A DNA stretch of 64,000 nt from Streptomyces sp. NBC_01217. Lineage in GTDB: Bacteria; Actinomycetota; Actinomycetes; Streptomycetales; Streptomycetaceae. Shown here in pieces: positions 18,207-30,082 of this stretch. The position numbers and the translations under genes are program-made. The stretch covers positions 7,567,501 to 7,631,500 of the forward strand of contig NZ_CP108538.1 in NCBI RefSeq assembly GCF_035994185.1, given 5' to 3'. Under the pieces are notes generated by a model that did no database searches, was not told the origin of the DNA, and saw nothing but the letters and a program-made list of their open reading frames with translations. Numbering within the stretch: position 1 is the first letter of the stretch; each line of letters begins with the position of its first letter.

Positions 18207-18437
18207 ATGGATTACCCGGAGAGCTACCAGTTGGTATTTCAGGCGTCCGCCGTGGAGGACGACACGGTGACCGTCCGGCGTACGGCGCAGTCGGGGGCGG
18301 GCGGATACCCCATCTACGAGGACGAGACCGGAATCGTGCGTGCGGAGATCAGCGACCGGGGAGAGGTGCGGATGCTGGCCACCGGGGGACACCAGGTGCT
18401 GGGCACGCCCCTGGTGGTGCGGGAGCTGAGCACATGA
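18207..18437 (+). CDS. Small DUF6296-like protein
   Basis: A 76-residue beta-rich protein (YQLVFQASAVEDDTVTVRRTAQSGAGG, YPIYEDETGIVRAEIS). This is a small Streptomyces-type family; the name DUF6296 is from memory. The start ATG 18207 has GGGAGA upstream. The role is unknown. Confidence 0.65.
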   Translation: MDYPESYQLVFQASAVEDDTVTVRRTAQSGAGGYPIYEDETGIVRAEISDRGEVRMLATGGHQVLGTPLVVRELST

Positions 18438-18443
18438 CATGAG

Positions 18444-18482
18444 CCCGGGGCCCGTCCGGCGTGTGACCGGACGGACCCCGGG
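18444..18482. terminator. Bidirectional terminator
   Basis: A 16-bp inverted repeat with one mismatch (18444-18459 and 18467-18482) and a 7-nt loop. It separates the small plus-strand gene from the convergent cold-shock-like gene. Confidence 0.8.
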
Positions 18483-18519
18483 CGCTGCGGGACTGCGGGC
18501 CGGTGCGGCGCCGCCCGCG

Positions 18520-18945
18520 TCAGCCCTCGGTCCAGCCGTGGTTCTTGGCGAACTGCAGCAACCCGCTCCGGACCTGGAGGATCTGAGCACCCGTCAGCGT
18601 CGGTGCCGACTCCAACAGGACGTCGGTCACCTCCTTGGTGTACTCAGCCGCGGTGAGCACATCACACAGATTGTCGTCGTCCGCCGACCCGGAGATGTGG
18701 ACCGCGGCGGGCCTCGGAGGAGTCAGCGGCTTCCCGTCGGGCCCCTCGGCGAGCCGTACGGACGACGCCTTCAGCCCGCGGTCACCGTCCTCGATCTCGA
18801 ACTCGACCGCCGTACCCGTGTGTACGTAGGACTCCGGGATCAACATGTCGTTCACATGGAGAAACACATCCTCACCACCATGATCCGGTGAGATGAAGCC
18901 ATAACCCCGTGCGCTGTCGAACCGCACCACGCGACCAGAAACCAC
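18520..18945 (-). CDS. Cold-shock-domain protein with a C-terminal extension
   Basis: 141 residues from GTG 18945. Residues 1-66 are a cold-shock domain with RNP-like motifs GYGFISPD and DVFLHV. A further ~65 residues (DDDNLCDVLTAAEYTKEVTDVLLESAPTLT and the end) form a separate helical part. Typical CspA-like proteins of Streptomyces are ~67 residues, so this one is about twice as long. It probably binds single-stranded nucleic acid. The open frame upstream of the GTG is not supported by a ribosome site. Confidence 0.85.
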   Translation of the reverse strand: MVSGRVVRFDSARGYGFISPDHGGEDVFLHVNDMLIPESYVHTGTAVEFEIEDGDRGLKASSVRLAEGPDGKPLTPPRPAAVHISGSADDDNLCDVLTAAEYTKEVTDVLLESAPTLTGAQILQVRSGLLQFAKNHGWTEG

Positions 18946-19096
18946 ACCAACCCCCAGGAAAGAAAAACCGGGCCCCTTGCCCGTGCGCCACACATGGCTT
19001 GCCCGGAGAATAGACCTGCGCGGCCGGGCGGCGCGACCCGATCGCGCGTAAAACGCCCGGACCGGTGCGAGGTACGGGACGGGGGCGGCGGCCGGC

Positions 19097-19972
19097 TCAC
19101 CTGAGCTTGCGGGCGGGCGGGGGCGCGGTTCCGGACGCCAGCGGGGAGCGGGCCAGCTCGACGCAGCCCACCGTGATCAGGGCGAGCGCGACCAGTTCGG
19201 GCAGCACCCACCACCCGGTGCGCAGCTCCTCGCCGAACAGTGTCACGCCGTACAGGACGCTGATCAGAGCGTCACCGAGGGTCAGCATCGGCTGGACGGC
19301 GACCAGCATGCCCGCCTGGAGGGCGTTCTGGAGGAGGAACAGCGAGCCCACTCCGGCGGCAGCGGTGGCGTACAGCTGCCAGGACGTCAGGAGCGCGACC
19401 GCCCCGCCGCCCCCTTCCAGCCGGGCCATGGCGTCCTTCATGAGCGCGGCGGTGAGCGCGTACCCGCAGGCGGCGGCGAGTCCGAGCAGCGCGCCCCGGG
19501 TGTTGCCGCGGGTATTGAGGGCCGCACCGATCAGCACGGCCTCGAAGATTCCGGTCAGGATCAGCGCCGTGATCCAGGCCGCTCCGCGCACGGAAGTGCT
19601 GCCGCCGCCCGGTGCCGCGGAGGCCATGCCCAGGGCCAGCCCCAGGGTCACGGCCGCCACCGCGTACCAGATCTCCCGGGGAATCCGGACCCGCAGGGCG
19701 AACCCGGCCATCAGCAGGGTGGCCGGCAGCTCGATCACAAAGATCGGCTGGACCAGGGCGATCGGCCCCGTCGCCAGCGCCACGGCCTGGCAGACGGCCG
19801 CGACGATCACCAGGCCGATCCCGGCGAGCCACACCCGCTGGCGCAGCAGATGCCCGATCAGCGAGAGGTGCATCGCCTCGCTGTCGGGCACGGTGCGGGC
19901 GGCGCGCCGCTGCAGAACGGAGGCGGCGCCGTTGCTGATTGCGGTCAGGATGGCGAACAGGACACTGATCAC
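19097..19972 (-). CDS. DMT-family (EamA-like) membrane transporter
   Basis: A 291-residue protein with about nine hydrophobic segments, beginning ISVLFAILTAISNGAASVLQRRA. This is the DMT/EamA arrangement of two repeats. The substrate is not predictable. GTG 19972 is the first start that gives a complete first membrane segment. The much longer open frame upstream overlaps the oppositely oriented AlkZ-like gene and is not coding. Confidence 0.8.
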   Translation of the reverse strand: MISVLFAILTAISNGAASVLQRRAARTVPDSEAMHLSLIGHLLRQRVWLAGIGLVIVAAVCQAVALATGPIALVQPIFVIELPATLLMAGFALRVRIPREIWYAVAAVTLGLALGMASAAPGGGSTSVRGAAWITALILTGIFEAVLIGAALNTRGNTRGALLGLAAACGYALTAALMKDAMARLEGGGGAVALLTSWQLYATAAAGVGSLFLLQNALQAGMLVAVQPMLTLGDALISVLYGVTLFGEELRTGWWVLPELVALALITVGCVELARSPLASGTAPPPARKLR

Positions 19973-20116
19973 GCACCCATGATGCGGGCGGCGCGCCCAC
20001 GATCCGGGGTCCTGCGGGGCGGCGGCATGGCGGGGCGCAAGGACCGGGGGAGTCCGCCGGGTGCGCGCTCCCGATGCGGACCGAAGCTGTCCGCAAGTCC
20101 GCGTAGCGTGCCGTCC

Positions 20117-21268
20117 ATGGCCGCGAAGAAGAACCCTGCCCCGCCCGCCGTGCTCTCCCCGCGCGCGCTGGGCCGCGCCACGCTGGAGCGCCAGCTGCTG
20201 CTGCGTCGGACCGCGATGTCCGCGAAGGACGCCGTCGGGCATCTGGTCGGGCTCCAGGCGCAGAACACCAAGCCGCCGTACTACCAGCTCTTCGCCCGGC
20301 TCGACGGCTTCGACCCGGGCGAGCTGGCCGCGCTCATGGAGTCCCGCGAGGTGGTCCGTATCGTCACCCTGCGCTCCACCATCCACCTGCACACCGCGGC
20401 CGACGCGCTCACCCTGCGCCCGCTCGTCCAGGCGGCGCGCGACCGTGAGCTCAGGATGTTCCGCAAGGGGCTCGCCGGAGTGGACCTGGAGCGCCTCGGG
20501 GCGGTCGGCAGGGAGCTGGTCGAGGAGCGGCCCCGTACGCCCGGGGAGATCCGCGAGGCGCTGCTCGCCGAGTGGCCCGACGCCGACCCGCAGGCCCTGG
20601 GCGTCGCCGCCCGCTGTCTGCTGCCGCTGGTCCAGGTCACCCCGCGCGGAGTGTGGGGAAGGAGCGGCCGGGTCGCACTGACCACCGCCGAACACTGGCT
20701 CGCCGGCCCGTCGGAGCCGGTCCCCGCACCCGACGCCACCGCGCTGCGCTATCTCGGCGCCTTCGGTCCCGCATCCGTGCAGGACATGCAGGCATGGGCC
20801 GGACTGACCCGGCTGCGGGAGGTCTTCGACCGGCTGCGCCCGCGGCTCATCACCTTCCGGGACGAGAACGGCGTCGAACTCTTCGACCTGCCGGACGCCC
20901 CGCGCCCCGACGAGGACACCCCTGCCCCGCCGCGCTTCCTGCCCGAGTTCGACAATGTGCTGCTCGGCCACGCGGACCGTACGCGCGTCATCCCGCCCCG
21001 GTACCGGGGACGCAACGGGAACGGCAACCAGGCGTACGGCACGGTGCTCGTCGACGGATTCCTCGCCGCGATCTGGCGGCTCGGCACCGGGGCCGGGGCG
21101 GGCTCGGGCGCGGTGGCGCTCACCGTGCAGCCGCTCGGCAGACTGAGCACGGCCGAGCGCGACGCCGTCACGGAAGAGGCCGTGCGCATGCTCGCCACCA
21201 TGACCACGGCGGTCAGCGACACGAACGGATACGACAACCGGTTCGCGACGTTCGTCGACTTCGGGTGA
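20117..21268 (+). CDS. Winged-helix protein of the HTH_42 / AlkZ DNA glycosylase superfamily
   Basis: A 383-residue protein. The LVGLQAQNTKPPYYQLFARL region carries the QxQ motif used by AlkZ-type interstrand-crosslink glycosylases, and three winged-helix units follow. The C-terminal FLPEFDNVLLGHADRTRVIP is family-typical. Some members unhook DNA crosslinks made by Streptomyces toxins, while many others have no known role. It stands alone and is not linked to a toxin cluster here. Confidence 0.8.
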   Translation: MAAKKNPAPPAVLSPRALGRATLERQLLLRRTAMSAKDAVGHLVGLQAQNTKPPYYQLFARLDGFDPGELAALMESREVVRIVTLRSTIHLHTAADALTLRPLVQAARDRELRMFRKGLAGVDLERLGAVGRELVEERPRTPGEIREALLAEWPDADPQALGVAARCLLPLVQVTPRGVWGRSGRVALTTAEHWLAGPSEPVPAPDATALRYLGAFGPASVQDMQAWAGLTRLREVFDRLRPRLITFRDENGVELFDLPDAPRPDEDTPAPPRFLPEFDNVLLGHADRTRVIPPRYRGRNGNGNQAYGTVLVDGFLAAIWRLGTGAGAGSGAVALTVQPLGRLSTAERDAVTEEAVRMLATMTTAVSDTNGYDNRFATFVDFG

Positions 21269-21340
21269 GGCAGGCGTCCCGGGGCAGGCCGCATCCGAAT
21301 TCCGCGTCGCGACTCTCCGGCGCGACGTACGATTTCGTAC

Positions 21341-21784
21341 GTGACCAGCGGACCCCCCTCGGCGCAGCGCCTGCGCGACCTCGCGCGGCTGCGCCGCGTC
21401 CGCGACCGGATCGACCGGGAGTACGCACAGCCGCTGGACGTCGAGGCGCTCGCCCGTGGCGCGCACATGTCGGCGGGGCACCTCAGCCGCGAGTTCCGGC
21501 TCGCCTACGGTGAGTCGCCGTACGGCTACCTCATGACGCGGCGCATCGAGCGGGCGATGGCGCTGCTGCGGCGGGGAGACCTCAGCGTCACCGAGGTCTG
21601 TTTCGCGGTCGGATGCTCGTCGCTGGGCACCTTCAGCACTCGCTTCACGGAGCTGGTCGGGGTGCCGCCAAGCACCTACCGGCGCCAGGCGGCGAGCGCG
21701 ACGGCGGGCATGCCGTCATGCGTGGCGAAACAGGTGACCAGACCGATCAGGAATCGAGAAGCGCGGCCGGCGAAGCGCAACTAG
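21341..21784 (+). CDS. AraC-family transcriptional regulator
   Basis: 147 residues. An N-terminal double helix-turn-helix (PLDVEALARGAHMSAGHLSREFRLAYGESPYGYL and LSVTEVCFAVGCSSLGTFSTRFTELVGVPPSTYR) is followed by a short tail, with no sensor domain. The VOC protein gene begins 10 bases after its stop, so the two likely form an operon. The start is GTG 21341. Confidence 0.85.
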   Translation: MTSGPPSAQRLRDLARLRRVRDRIDREYAQPLDVEALARGAHMSAGHLSREFRLAYGESPYGYLMTRRIERAMALLRRGDLSVTEVCFAVGCSSLGTFSTRFTELVGVPPSTYRRQAASATAGMPSCVAKQVTRPIRNREARPAKRN

Positions 21785-21794
21785 CGTGACGGCC

Positions 21795-22205
21795 ATGGAC
21801 ATCACGATTCACACGACCTTCCTCCCGCACCACGACCCGGACGCCTCCCTGGCCTTCTACCGCGACATCCTCGGCTTCGAGGTCCGCAACGACGTCGGAT
21901 ACGGCGGGATGCGCTGGATCACGGTCGGCCCCGCGGACCAGCCCGGCACCTCGATCGTCCTGGAGCCGCCGGCCGCGGACCCCGGCATCACCGACGACGA
22001 GCGCAACACCATCGTCGAGATGATGGCCAAGGGCAACTACGCCCGCGTCATCCTGGCCACCGCCGACCTCGACGGCACCTTCGAGCGGCTGCAGGCCGAC
22101 GGCGCCGAAGTCGTCCAGGAGCCGACCGAGCAGCCCTACGGCGTACGCGACTGCGCCTTCCGCGATCCCTCGGGCAACCTGATCCGCATCAACGAGCGCC
22201 GCTGA
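21795..22205 (+). CDS. VOC-family (glyoxalase/bleomycin-resistance-like) protein
   Basis: A 136-residue protein with two beta-alpha-beta-beta-beta units (DITIHTTFLPHHDPDASLAFYRDILGFEV and YARVILATADLDGTFERLQADGAEVV, ending AFRDPSGNLIRI). It matches small VOC dioxygenase-like proteins often found beside AraC regulators. The substrate is unknown. Confidence 0.85.
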   Translation: MDITIHTTFLPHHDPDASLAFYRDILGFEVRNDVGYGGMRWITVGPADQPGTSIVLEPPAADPGITDDERNTIVEMMAKGNYARVILATADLDGTFERLQADGAEVVQEPTEQPYGVRDCAFRDPSGNLIRINERR

Positions 22206-22279
22206 ACGGTCCGGCATGTGCAGGCCCGGCCCGCACATGCCCCGCACGACAGATGCCCCGCCCCACAGATGGAGACACG

Positions 22280-24670
<2,391 letters not shown>

Positions 24671-24701
24671 CCGGGCCTGACCGGCGCATGGCCATGGAGT
24701 G

Positions 24702-24731
24702 CGGTGTCGCGGGCGCACCACCGCGACACCG
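24702..24731. terminator. Bidirectional terminator
   Basis: An 11-bp perfect inverted repeat (24702-24712 and 24721-24731) with an 8-nt loop, between the UvrA-like gene and the convergent LuxR gene. Confidence 0.75.
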
Positions 24732-24759
24732 TCACTTACCTCAAGCACCGTCGTGGCCC

Positions 24760-25419
24760 CTACGGCAGCAGCCCCGCCCGCCGTGCCGCCACCACCGCCT
24801 CCAGCCGGGTGTGCGCCCCCAGTTTGCGCATCGCCGAACGCAGATACCCCTTCACCGTCTCCGGCCGCAGCCCCAGCCGCTCCGCCGCCACCGCGTTCGT
24901 CGTCCCCGACGCCACACAGGCCAGCACATCCACCTCGCGCGGCGCCAGGTGCACCCCGCAGAGCTTCGGCGTGCGGGCCCCGGCCGCCGATGCGAGCCGC
25001 CCGCACACCGCGAGCAACTCCTCGCGCAACACCGGGTCGACGACCTTCGGGACCAGCGCGCGCAGTTCGCGATGGGCCTCGCGGACGTCCTCCCACGCCT
25101 CCAGCGCCGTCCTCGGGTCGGTGACCTGTTCCCGGGTCACGGTCAGGAGCTGCTGCACCTCGTCCCGTACGACCAGGGCCTGTTCCACATCGCGGGCGGC
25201 GGCCACCGCCGCGTCGAACGTGCGGTCCCCGAGCGTGACCGGCTCGCGCAGCGCCCCGTACAGCACGCCGCGCACCCTGCGCCGTACGACGACGGGCACC
25301 GCGACCACCGAGCGCAGGCCCTCCGCCGCCACCGCCACGTCGTACTCGTGGCTGATGTGGCGCGAGGAGCGGTAGTCGGTCACCGCGCACGGCCGGGACA
25401 CCAGTCGCATCTCCCGCAC
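24760..25419 (-). pseudogene. GAF-LuxR regulator, N-terminally truncated at the island boundary
   Basis: 219 residues remain. The C-terminal ~60 residues are a LuxR helix-turn-helix (LAPREVDVLACVASGTTNAVAAERLGLRPETVKGYL). The N-terminal part is the second half of a GAF domain (RPCAVTDYRSSRHISHEYD, then VVAVPVVVRRRVRGVLYGALREP). Full-length relatives have roughly 60-80 more residues before this point. Here an in-frame stop lies four codons before GTG 25419 and the sequence beyond is unrelated. The gene was probably cut when the DNA on the right arrived. Confidence 0.75.
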
Positions 25420-25787
25420 TGCACGTTCTCAACGGAATCTGAAAATGATCACCGTCGAGAGAACCTCATTTGTCCCGCTACGAACCGTACGATCCAATTG
25501 GTCACGTCACCGTCCTCCGCTGTAAGTCATGTCCCTATTCCTGAAAGGGCAGTTGGGCTGCTCAGCGTGCGCTCATCTGCCGGGGTTCTGCCGGGCTGCC
25601 GCTGCTGGCGGCCGTACACGTCGCTTGGCTAGTGTCGGAACAACGCCTACCCCGCACTTCTCTGATTGAGGTGTTCAGTGGGAAACCGCCATCTGCGCTT
25701 CCTCCACAGCCGTTGAGACGGCGGCAGAACTCCCGGCCCGTCCATCGATGAGTGCGGGCTCTAAACCTTGACGAAGAGAGGGCAGCC
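25420..25787. other. 368-bp intergenic region at the left edge of the island
   Basis: No gene is supported. It begins at the broken end of the LuxR gene and ends at the ribosome site (GAAGAGAGGG) of the PhyH-like gene. It is less GC-rich near 25440-25520 than its surroundings. It presumably holds the promoter of the 25788 gene. No attachment site or tRNA was recognised. Confidence 0.5.
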
Positions 25788-26588
25788 GTGACCGAATCAC
25801 CTCGACCCCATCGACCTGAACAGCGCGCCGTATTCCAGCGGGATGGTGTCGTCCCCGTCCGAGGTTTCCTCACGGAAGCCGAAGTCGGCGACCTGACCGG
25901 CGCACTTGAGCGATTCATCCGGGAAACCGCGCCCGGGCTCAAGGACGGCTCGGTCGTCACCAGCGGGACCGGGGGCATCAGGGCTCTCGACAACCTGACG
26001 GTCGATCCCTATTTCGAGGCGCTGGGCCATTCATCCAAGTGGATGTCGCTGGCCGCTGAACTGCTCGGCCATCCGGTGTGTCCCGCGGCCAGGGACGAGT
26101 ACAGCGAATGGGGCTGGCAGGCCTTCTTCGCGGTCCCGCCCGGCGCCGCGGAGTCCACCCCTCCGCACCAGGACAACTACTACTACCGATGGGCTCCGGC
26201 CGACACGCTCTCGCTCTGGGTGGCGTTGGACGCCGTGGACGAAGCCAACGGCTGTGTGCGCTACGTCCGTGGTTCGCACCTCAAGAGCCTGCGGCACCAC
26301 ACCTTGAGCGAACACCAGGCATTCTCCCAGACCGTGGCCGACTACGGGCCCGACGACCGCAACGCCGAGGTCTCCTTCGAGCTCAAACCGGGTGACCTCG
26401 TCGCGCACCACGGGGGGACGATCCATCGGTCGCTCCCCAACGTCTCGGGCCGGCGCCGGTGGGCGTTCGCGATGTTCTTCCGCTCCACTCTGTGCAAGCG
26501 CGACGAGGAATCGTATGCCGAGTACCTGAAGGACCTCGAGGAGCACAAGCGTTGGCGGCAGGAGCTGGAACAGCGCGCCGCGGAGTAG
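25788..26588 (+). CDS. Phytanoyl-CoA dioxygenase (PhyH)-family Fe(II)/2-oxoglutarate oxygenase
   Basis: 266 residues from GTG 25788. The iron triad is His127 and Asp129 (PPHQD) plus His213 (GGTIHRSLPN). The core motif GCVRYVRGSHLKSL is typical of PhyH enzymes such as those that hydroxylate amino acids or tailor natural products. The substrate is unknown. It is followed after about 60 bases by a methyltransferase, so the two may act on the same intermediate. A GTG start is preferred because AAGAGAGGGCAG precedes it. Confidence 0.9.
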   Translation: MTESPRPHRPEQRAVFQRDGVVPVRGFLTEAEVGDLTGALERFIRETAPGLKDGSVVTSGTGGIRALDNLTVDPYFEALGHSSKWMSLAAELLGHPVCPAARDEYSEWGWQAFFAVPPGAAESTPPHQDNYYYRWAPADTLSLWVALDAVDEANGCVRYVRGSHLKSLRHHTLSEHQAFSQTVADYGPDDRNAEVSFELKPGDLVAHHGGTIHRSLPNVSGRRRWAFAMFFRSTLCKRDEESYAEYLKDLEEHKRWRQELEQRAAE

Positions 26589-26652
26589 GCCGTTCGCCGG
26601 CACTGCCAGCCATCACACCCAGCTTCCCGACCTCACGAAAGGAACAGCAGAC

Positions 26653-27405
26653 ATGACGGACATGCGGGAGGGGTACCAAGGCACGGGTCCCGGCGCCATC
26701 GCGCCGGACGGGACCTCGATCGACCTGTACTTGCGGCTGCCTGCCGGCCACGAGACGGACATCGTGGCCGCAGCCGCGCCGCCGGGTGCTCACATCCTCG
26801 ATCTGGGGAGCGGGCTCGGCCGGATCACCAACCCCCTGCTGGAGCGCGGGTTCAGGGTCACCGCGGTGGACGAATCCGCCGAGATGCTGGAGCACGTGCG
26901 CGGAGCACGCACGGTGTGCAGCCCGATCGAGGCCCTCGACCTGGACGATAGGTTTGACGTGGTGCTGCTGGCGTCATTCCTCGTGAACGCGGGAGACGAG
27001 AAGGTGCGGCACGGGCTGCTCAGCACCTGCGCCCGGCATGTGGCAGACGACGGGTTCGTACTCATCGAGCGGGAGGGCGAGGAAGACTTCTTCGCGAACG
27101 TCCCGCGTGAGTGGGCCGCTCCCGGCGGCTACACGGGACGAGTGCTGTCCGCGGAGCCGCTCGGGGACGGTGTGCGGCGAGTCCACGTCCAGTACGAGTT
27201 CCCCGACGTCTCGTGGAGCCGGACCTTCCTGTCCCAGCGCCTGCTCAAGAAGGAGTTCGAGGAGGAACTCGGGCGGACTGGGCTGCGGGTGGACCAGTAC
27301 CTGACCGAGGACGAGGTGTGGGTGCGCGCTGTTAAGGCGGACACGAGAGGCAGCCACGACGCACCGGGTACGGGAGGCACGGCCGGGCTCTGGTCCCAAA
27401 ATTAA
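26653..27405 (+). CDS. Class I SAM-dependent methyltransferase
   Basis: 250 residues with the Rossmann motif HILDLGSGLGRITNPLLE near residue 50, VTAVDESAEMLEHV as motif II, and FDVVLLASFLVN as motif IV. The methyl acceptor is unknown. The start ATG 26653 has GAAAGGA 8-12 bases upstream. The C-terminal ~20 residues (rich in Gly/Thr) look like read-through into less conserved sequence before the IS4 element begins at 27457. Confidence 0.85.
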   Translation: MTDMREGYQGTGPGAIAPDGTSIDLYLRLPAGHETDIVAAAAPPGAHILDLGSGLGRITNPLLERGFRVTAVDESAEMLEHVRGARTVCSPIEALDLDDRFDVVLLASFLVNAGDEKVRHGLLSTCARHVADDGFVLIEREGEEDFFANVPREWAAPGGYTGRVLSAEPLGDGVRRVHVQYEFPDVSWSRTFLSQRLLKKEFEEELGRTGLRVDQYLTEDEVWVRAVKADTRGSHDAPGTGGTAGLWSQN

Positions 27406-27503
27406 GAGGTAGCGCGGATAGGTGCGGTTGGGGCCCCGGCAGCAGAACGGGCACAGCAACACCGTTGCGTTTGGGTCTTGAGCGGCAGGTCAAGCCCTAC
27501 TGA

Positions 27504-28603
27504 GAGGGCGTTTATGCAGGTCAGGTCCGGTAAATGTCTTTCATCCGTGCCCCGTTTTGAGGCGTATGAACGGGTGAGCGGCTATCGCGCCCTCAAGGGC
27601 TGCGAACTCGACTGCCCGTCTCATCCGAGGTTGCGGCCTGAAGTCCGTCTGGTTCGAAAAGATCACGGAATCGCCCGAGCAGCGACGGAACGCCACCTTC
27701 CGGTGCGGCCCATGATCACGCTACGGCGTGAGCCAACGGAAGCCGTACCCCAGCGACCTGTCCGACGCCCGATGGGCCTTGATCGAGCCGACGTTGACGG
27801 CCTGGCGGAAAGCCCGGCTCGACCGCAGGCCCACCGGTCAGCCGCCCAAAGTCGAACTCCGTGATGTGTTCAACGCGATTCTCTATGTGAACCGCACGGG
27901 AATCCCCTGGAAATATCTTCCGCACGACTTCCCGGGCCACGGCACCGCCTACTTCTACTACGCGGCCTGGCGCGACGAGGGAATCTTCGCCCAACTCAAC
28001 TACGACCTCACGGGCCTGGCCCGTGTGAAGGAAGGCCGCAAGCCCGAACCCACCGCCTCCATCATCGACACCCAGAGCGTGAAGACCTCCACCAACGTGC
28101 CCGTGACCAGCCAGGGAACCGACGCCGCCAAGAAGATCGCAGGCCGGAAGCGGGGCATCCTGACCGACACGATCGGCCTCATCCTTGCCGTGACCGTCAC
28201 CGCCGCCGGCCTTTCCGAGAACGCCCTGGGAATACGCCTCCTCGACCAGGCGAAGGAGACGTACCCGACCATCTCCAAGAGTTGGGTTGACACCGGCTTC
28301 AAAAACGCCGTCGTCGAGCACGGGGCCCAGCTCGGAATCGACGTCGAAGTCGTCAACAGAAACCCCGGAGTTCGCGGATTTCACGTCGTAAAAAGGCGCT
28401 GGGTAGTGGAACGAAGTATCGGGTGGATCATGATGCACCGACGTCTCGCCCGCGACTACGAAACCCTCACAGCCAGCTCCGAGGCCATGATCCACATCGC
28501 GTCGATCGACAACCTCACCAAGCGCATAACGGACGAGACCACAACAACCTGGCGAGGGACTTACTAGAGCTTAAAGGGCAATTCGGCTAGATCAAACGCC
28601 CTC
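27504..28603 (+). mobile_element. IS5-family element nested in the IS4 element
   Basis: The terminal repeats begin GAGGGCGTTT (27504-27513) and end AAACGCCCTC (28594-28603). A TGA target duplication is present on both sides (27501-27503 and 28604-28606), as expected for IS5-family elements. It is 1,100 bp long with a complete transposase. It inserted about 47 bp inside the left end of the IS4 element, so it is the younger of the two. Confidence 0.88.
27728..28567 (+). CDS. IS5-family transposase
   Basis: 279 residues with an intact DDE framework: D in IIDTQSVKTS, D in WVDTGFKN, and E in RRWVVERSIGWIMMHRRLARDYE. The N-terminal YPSDLSDARWALIEP is the DUF4096-type region of this family. The gene is complete within its element and is likely functional. 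Confidence 0.9.
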   Translation: MSQRKPYPSDLSDARWALIEPTLTAWRKARLDRRPTGQPPKVELRDVFNAILYVNRTGIPWKYLPHDFPGHGTAYFYYAAWRDEGIFAQLNYDLTGLARVKEGRKPEPTASIIDTQSVKTSTNVPVTSQGTDAAKKIAGRKRGILTDTIGLILAVTVTAAGLSENALGIRLLDQAKETYPTISKSWVDTGFKNAVVEHGAQLGIDVEVVNRNPGVRGFHVVKRRWVVERSIGWIMMHRRLARDYETLTASSEAMIHIASIDNLTKRITDETTTTWRGTY

Positions 28604-28672
28604 TGAAAGACGCAACGGGACGTCCTGATAGATCAACTTGTTGTCGAGGCAAGGCGATCACCGGGAGTCCCG

Positions 28673-30082
28673 TTGCGGGAGAAGTCTGTCATCACGCGCA
28701 CGATCGAGACAGCCGGGGGTGTGTACGCACCCGGGCACCTGGGCGAGCTGACGCAGGTCGTGGATTTCGCGCTGGTGGACGCGGTGCTGGAGGAGACTGG
28801 GACGGTCCAGCGGCGGCTGCGGCTGCTGCCGTCCAGAGTGGTGGTCTACTTCGTCCTCGCGTTGGCCCTGTTCGAGGACTGCTCCTACCGGGGCGTGTGG
28901 GGCAAGCTGATGGCCGGGCTGGAAGGACTGGACCTGGTGCGGCCGGCGGCCTCTTCGCTGTCGAGGGCCCGGCGGCGGATAGGCACAGCCCCGCTGCGGC
29001 GCCTGTTCGAGGTCCTTGCCGGGCCCGTCGCCCACCGCGGCCAGACCGGCTCCTTCTGGCGGGGCCTGCGGACCGTGGCTGTCGACGGGATCCTGCTACA
29101 CACGCCCGACGAGCCGGCGATCACCTGGCGCCACCCGAAACGGGCCGGTGACCGGCTGGAGTTCGGCTACCCGCTGTTGCGGCTCGTGGTCCTGGTCGAG
29201 TGCGGCACCCGCGCAATCCTGGCCGCCGCGTTCGGCCCCGAGGCTGACGGCGAACTCGCCTACGCAGGGCGCCTGCTGAGTACCCTGGACCGCACGATGC
29301 TCCTGCTGGCCGACGCCGGTTTCGACGCGAACACCTTCGCCGCCGACGTCCATGCCACCGGCGCACGGTTCCTGGTGCGCTCCTCCGCCCGTCGGATTCC
29401 CACCCCCGCCCGGCATCTCGCCGACGGCTCCTACCTGGCCCGGATCGGCTACGGCGTCCTGCCCGCCCTGCTGACCGTTCGCGTCATCGAGGCCGACGTC
29501 ACCTTCACTCTGGCCGACGGCACCGTCCGCCACGAGCAATGGCGGCTGCTGACCAGCCTCCTGGACGCCACGCGTTACCCCGCCGCCGAGTTGATCGCCC
29601 TCTATCACGAGCGGTGGCAGGCCGAGACCCCGTATTTCTCGATCAAGGCCACGATGCTCGACGGCCGCGTCCTGCGCTCGCGCAGCCTGTCCGGACTCGA
29701 CCAGGAGGTCTACGCTCTGCTCACCACCTACCAGGCCCTGATCCGCGCAGCCGCCGACACCGCCTGCACGCGTCCCGGCCTGGACATGGACCGCATCAGC
29801 TTCACCGTCCTGCTGGCCACCGCCGCCGACACCGTCATCAGCACGACCGGCATCCTGCCCCCGGCGGGACCCGCCGACCTCGTCGGCACCATCGGCCGGG
29901 CCGTCCTCGACGCCCTGCACCCCGCCCGCCGCCGGCACCGCGTCAAGGCCCGCACCCGCAAGAACCCCACCAGCAAATACGGACCGAACGCCGGACAACA
30001 CCCCACGACCAGCCAGAACTACACCATCCATACCGCCATCACGTTCTTCAAACACGGACTTGCAACCCGCGCCCGCCGCTAA
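28673..30082 (+). CDS. IS4-family transposase
   Basis: 469 residues from TTG 28673. Acidic residues in AVDGILLHTPD, LLLADAGFD and LIALYHERWQAETPYFSIK (the YREK-like E motif) give the IS4 DDE set. It is uninterrupted, and its terminal repeats are intact, so the element may still be able to move. Confidence 0.88.
   Translation: MREKSVITRTIETAGGVYAPGHLGELTQVVDFALVDAVLEETGTVQRRLRLLPSRVVVYFVLALALFEDCSYRGVWGKLMAGLEGLDLVRPAASSLSRARRRIGTAPLRRLFEVLAGPVAHRGQTGSFWRGLRTVAVDGILLHTPDEPAITWRHPKRAGDRLEFGYPLLRLVVLVECGTRAILAAAFGPEADGELAYAGRLLSTLDRTMLLLADAGFDANTFAADVHATGARFLVRSSARRIPTPARHLADGSYLARIGYGVLPALLTVRVIEADVTFTLADGTVRHEQWRLLTSLLDATRYPAAELIALYHERWQAETPYFSIKATMLDGRVLRSRSLSGLDQEVYALLTTYQALIRAAADTACTRPGLDMDRISFTVLLATAADTVISTTGILPPAGPADLVGTIGRAVLDALHPARRRHRVKARTRKNPTSKYGPNAGQHPTTSQNYTIHTAITFFKHGLATRARR

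Noticed and set aside
25562..25993. A minus-strand gene overlapping the PhyH gene
   Set aside because: It is antisense to a well-supported PhyH gene, with Ser/Arg/Thr-rich shadow composition.
27490..27640. A small gene upstream of the IS5 transposase
   Set aside because: It lies inside the IS5 terminal region, and the frame only arises from the inverted repeat and leader.
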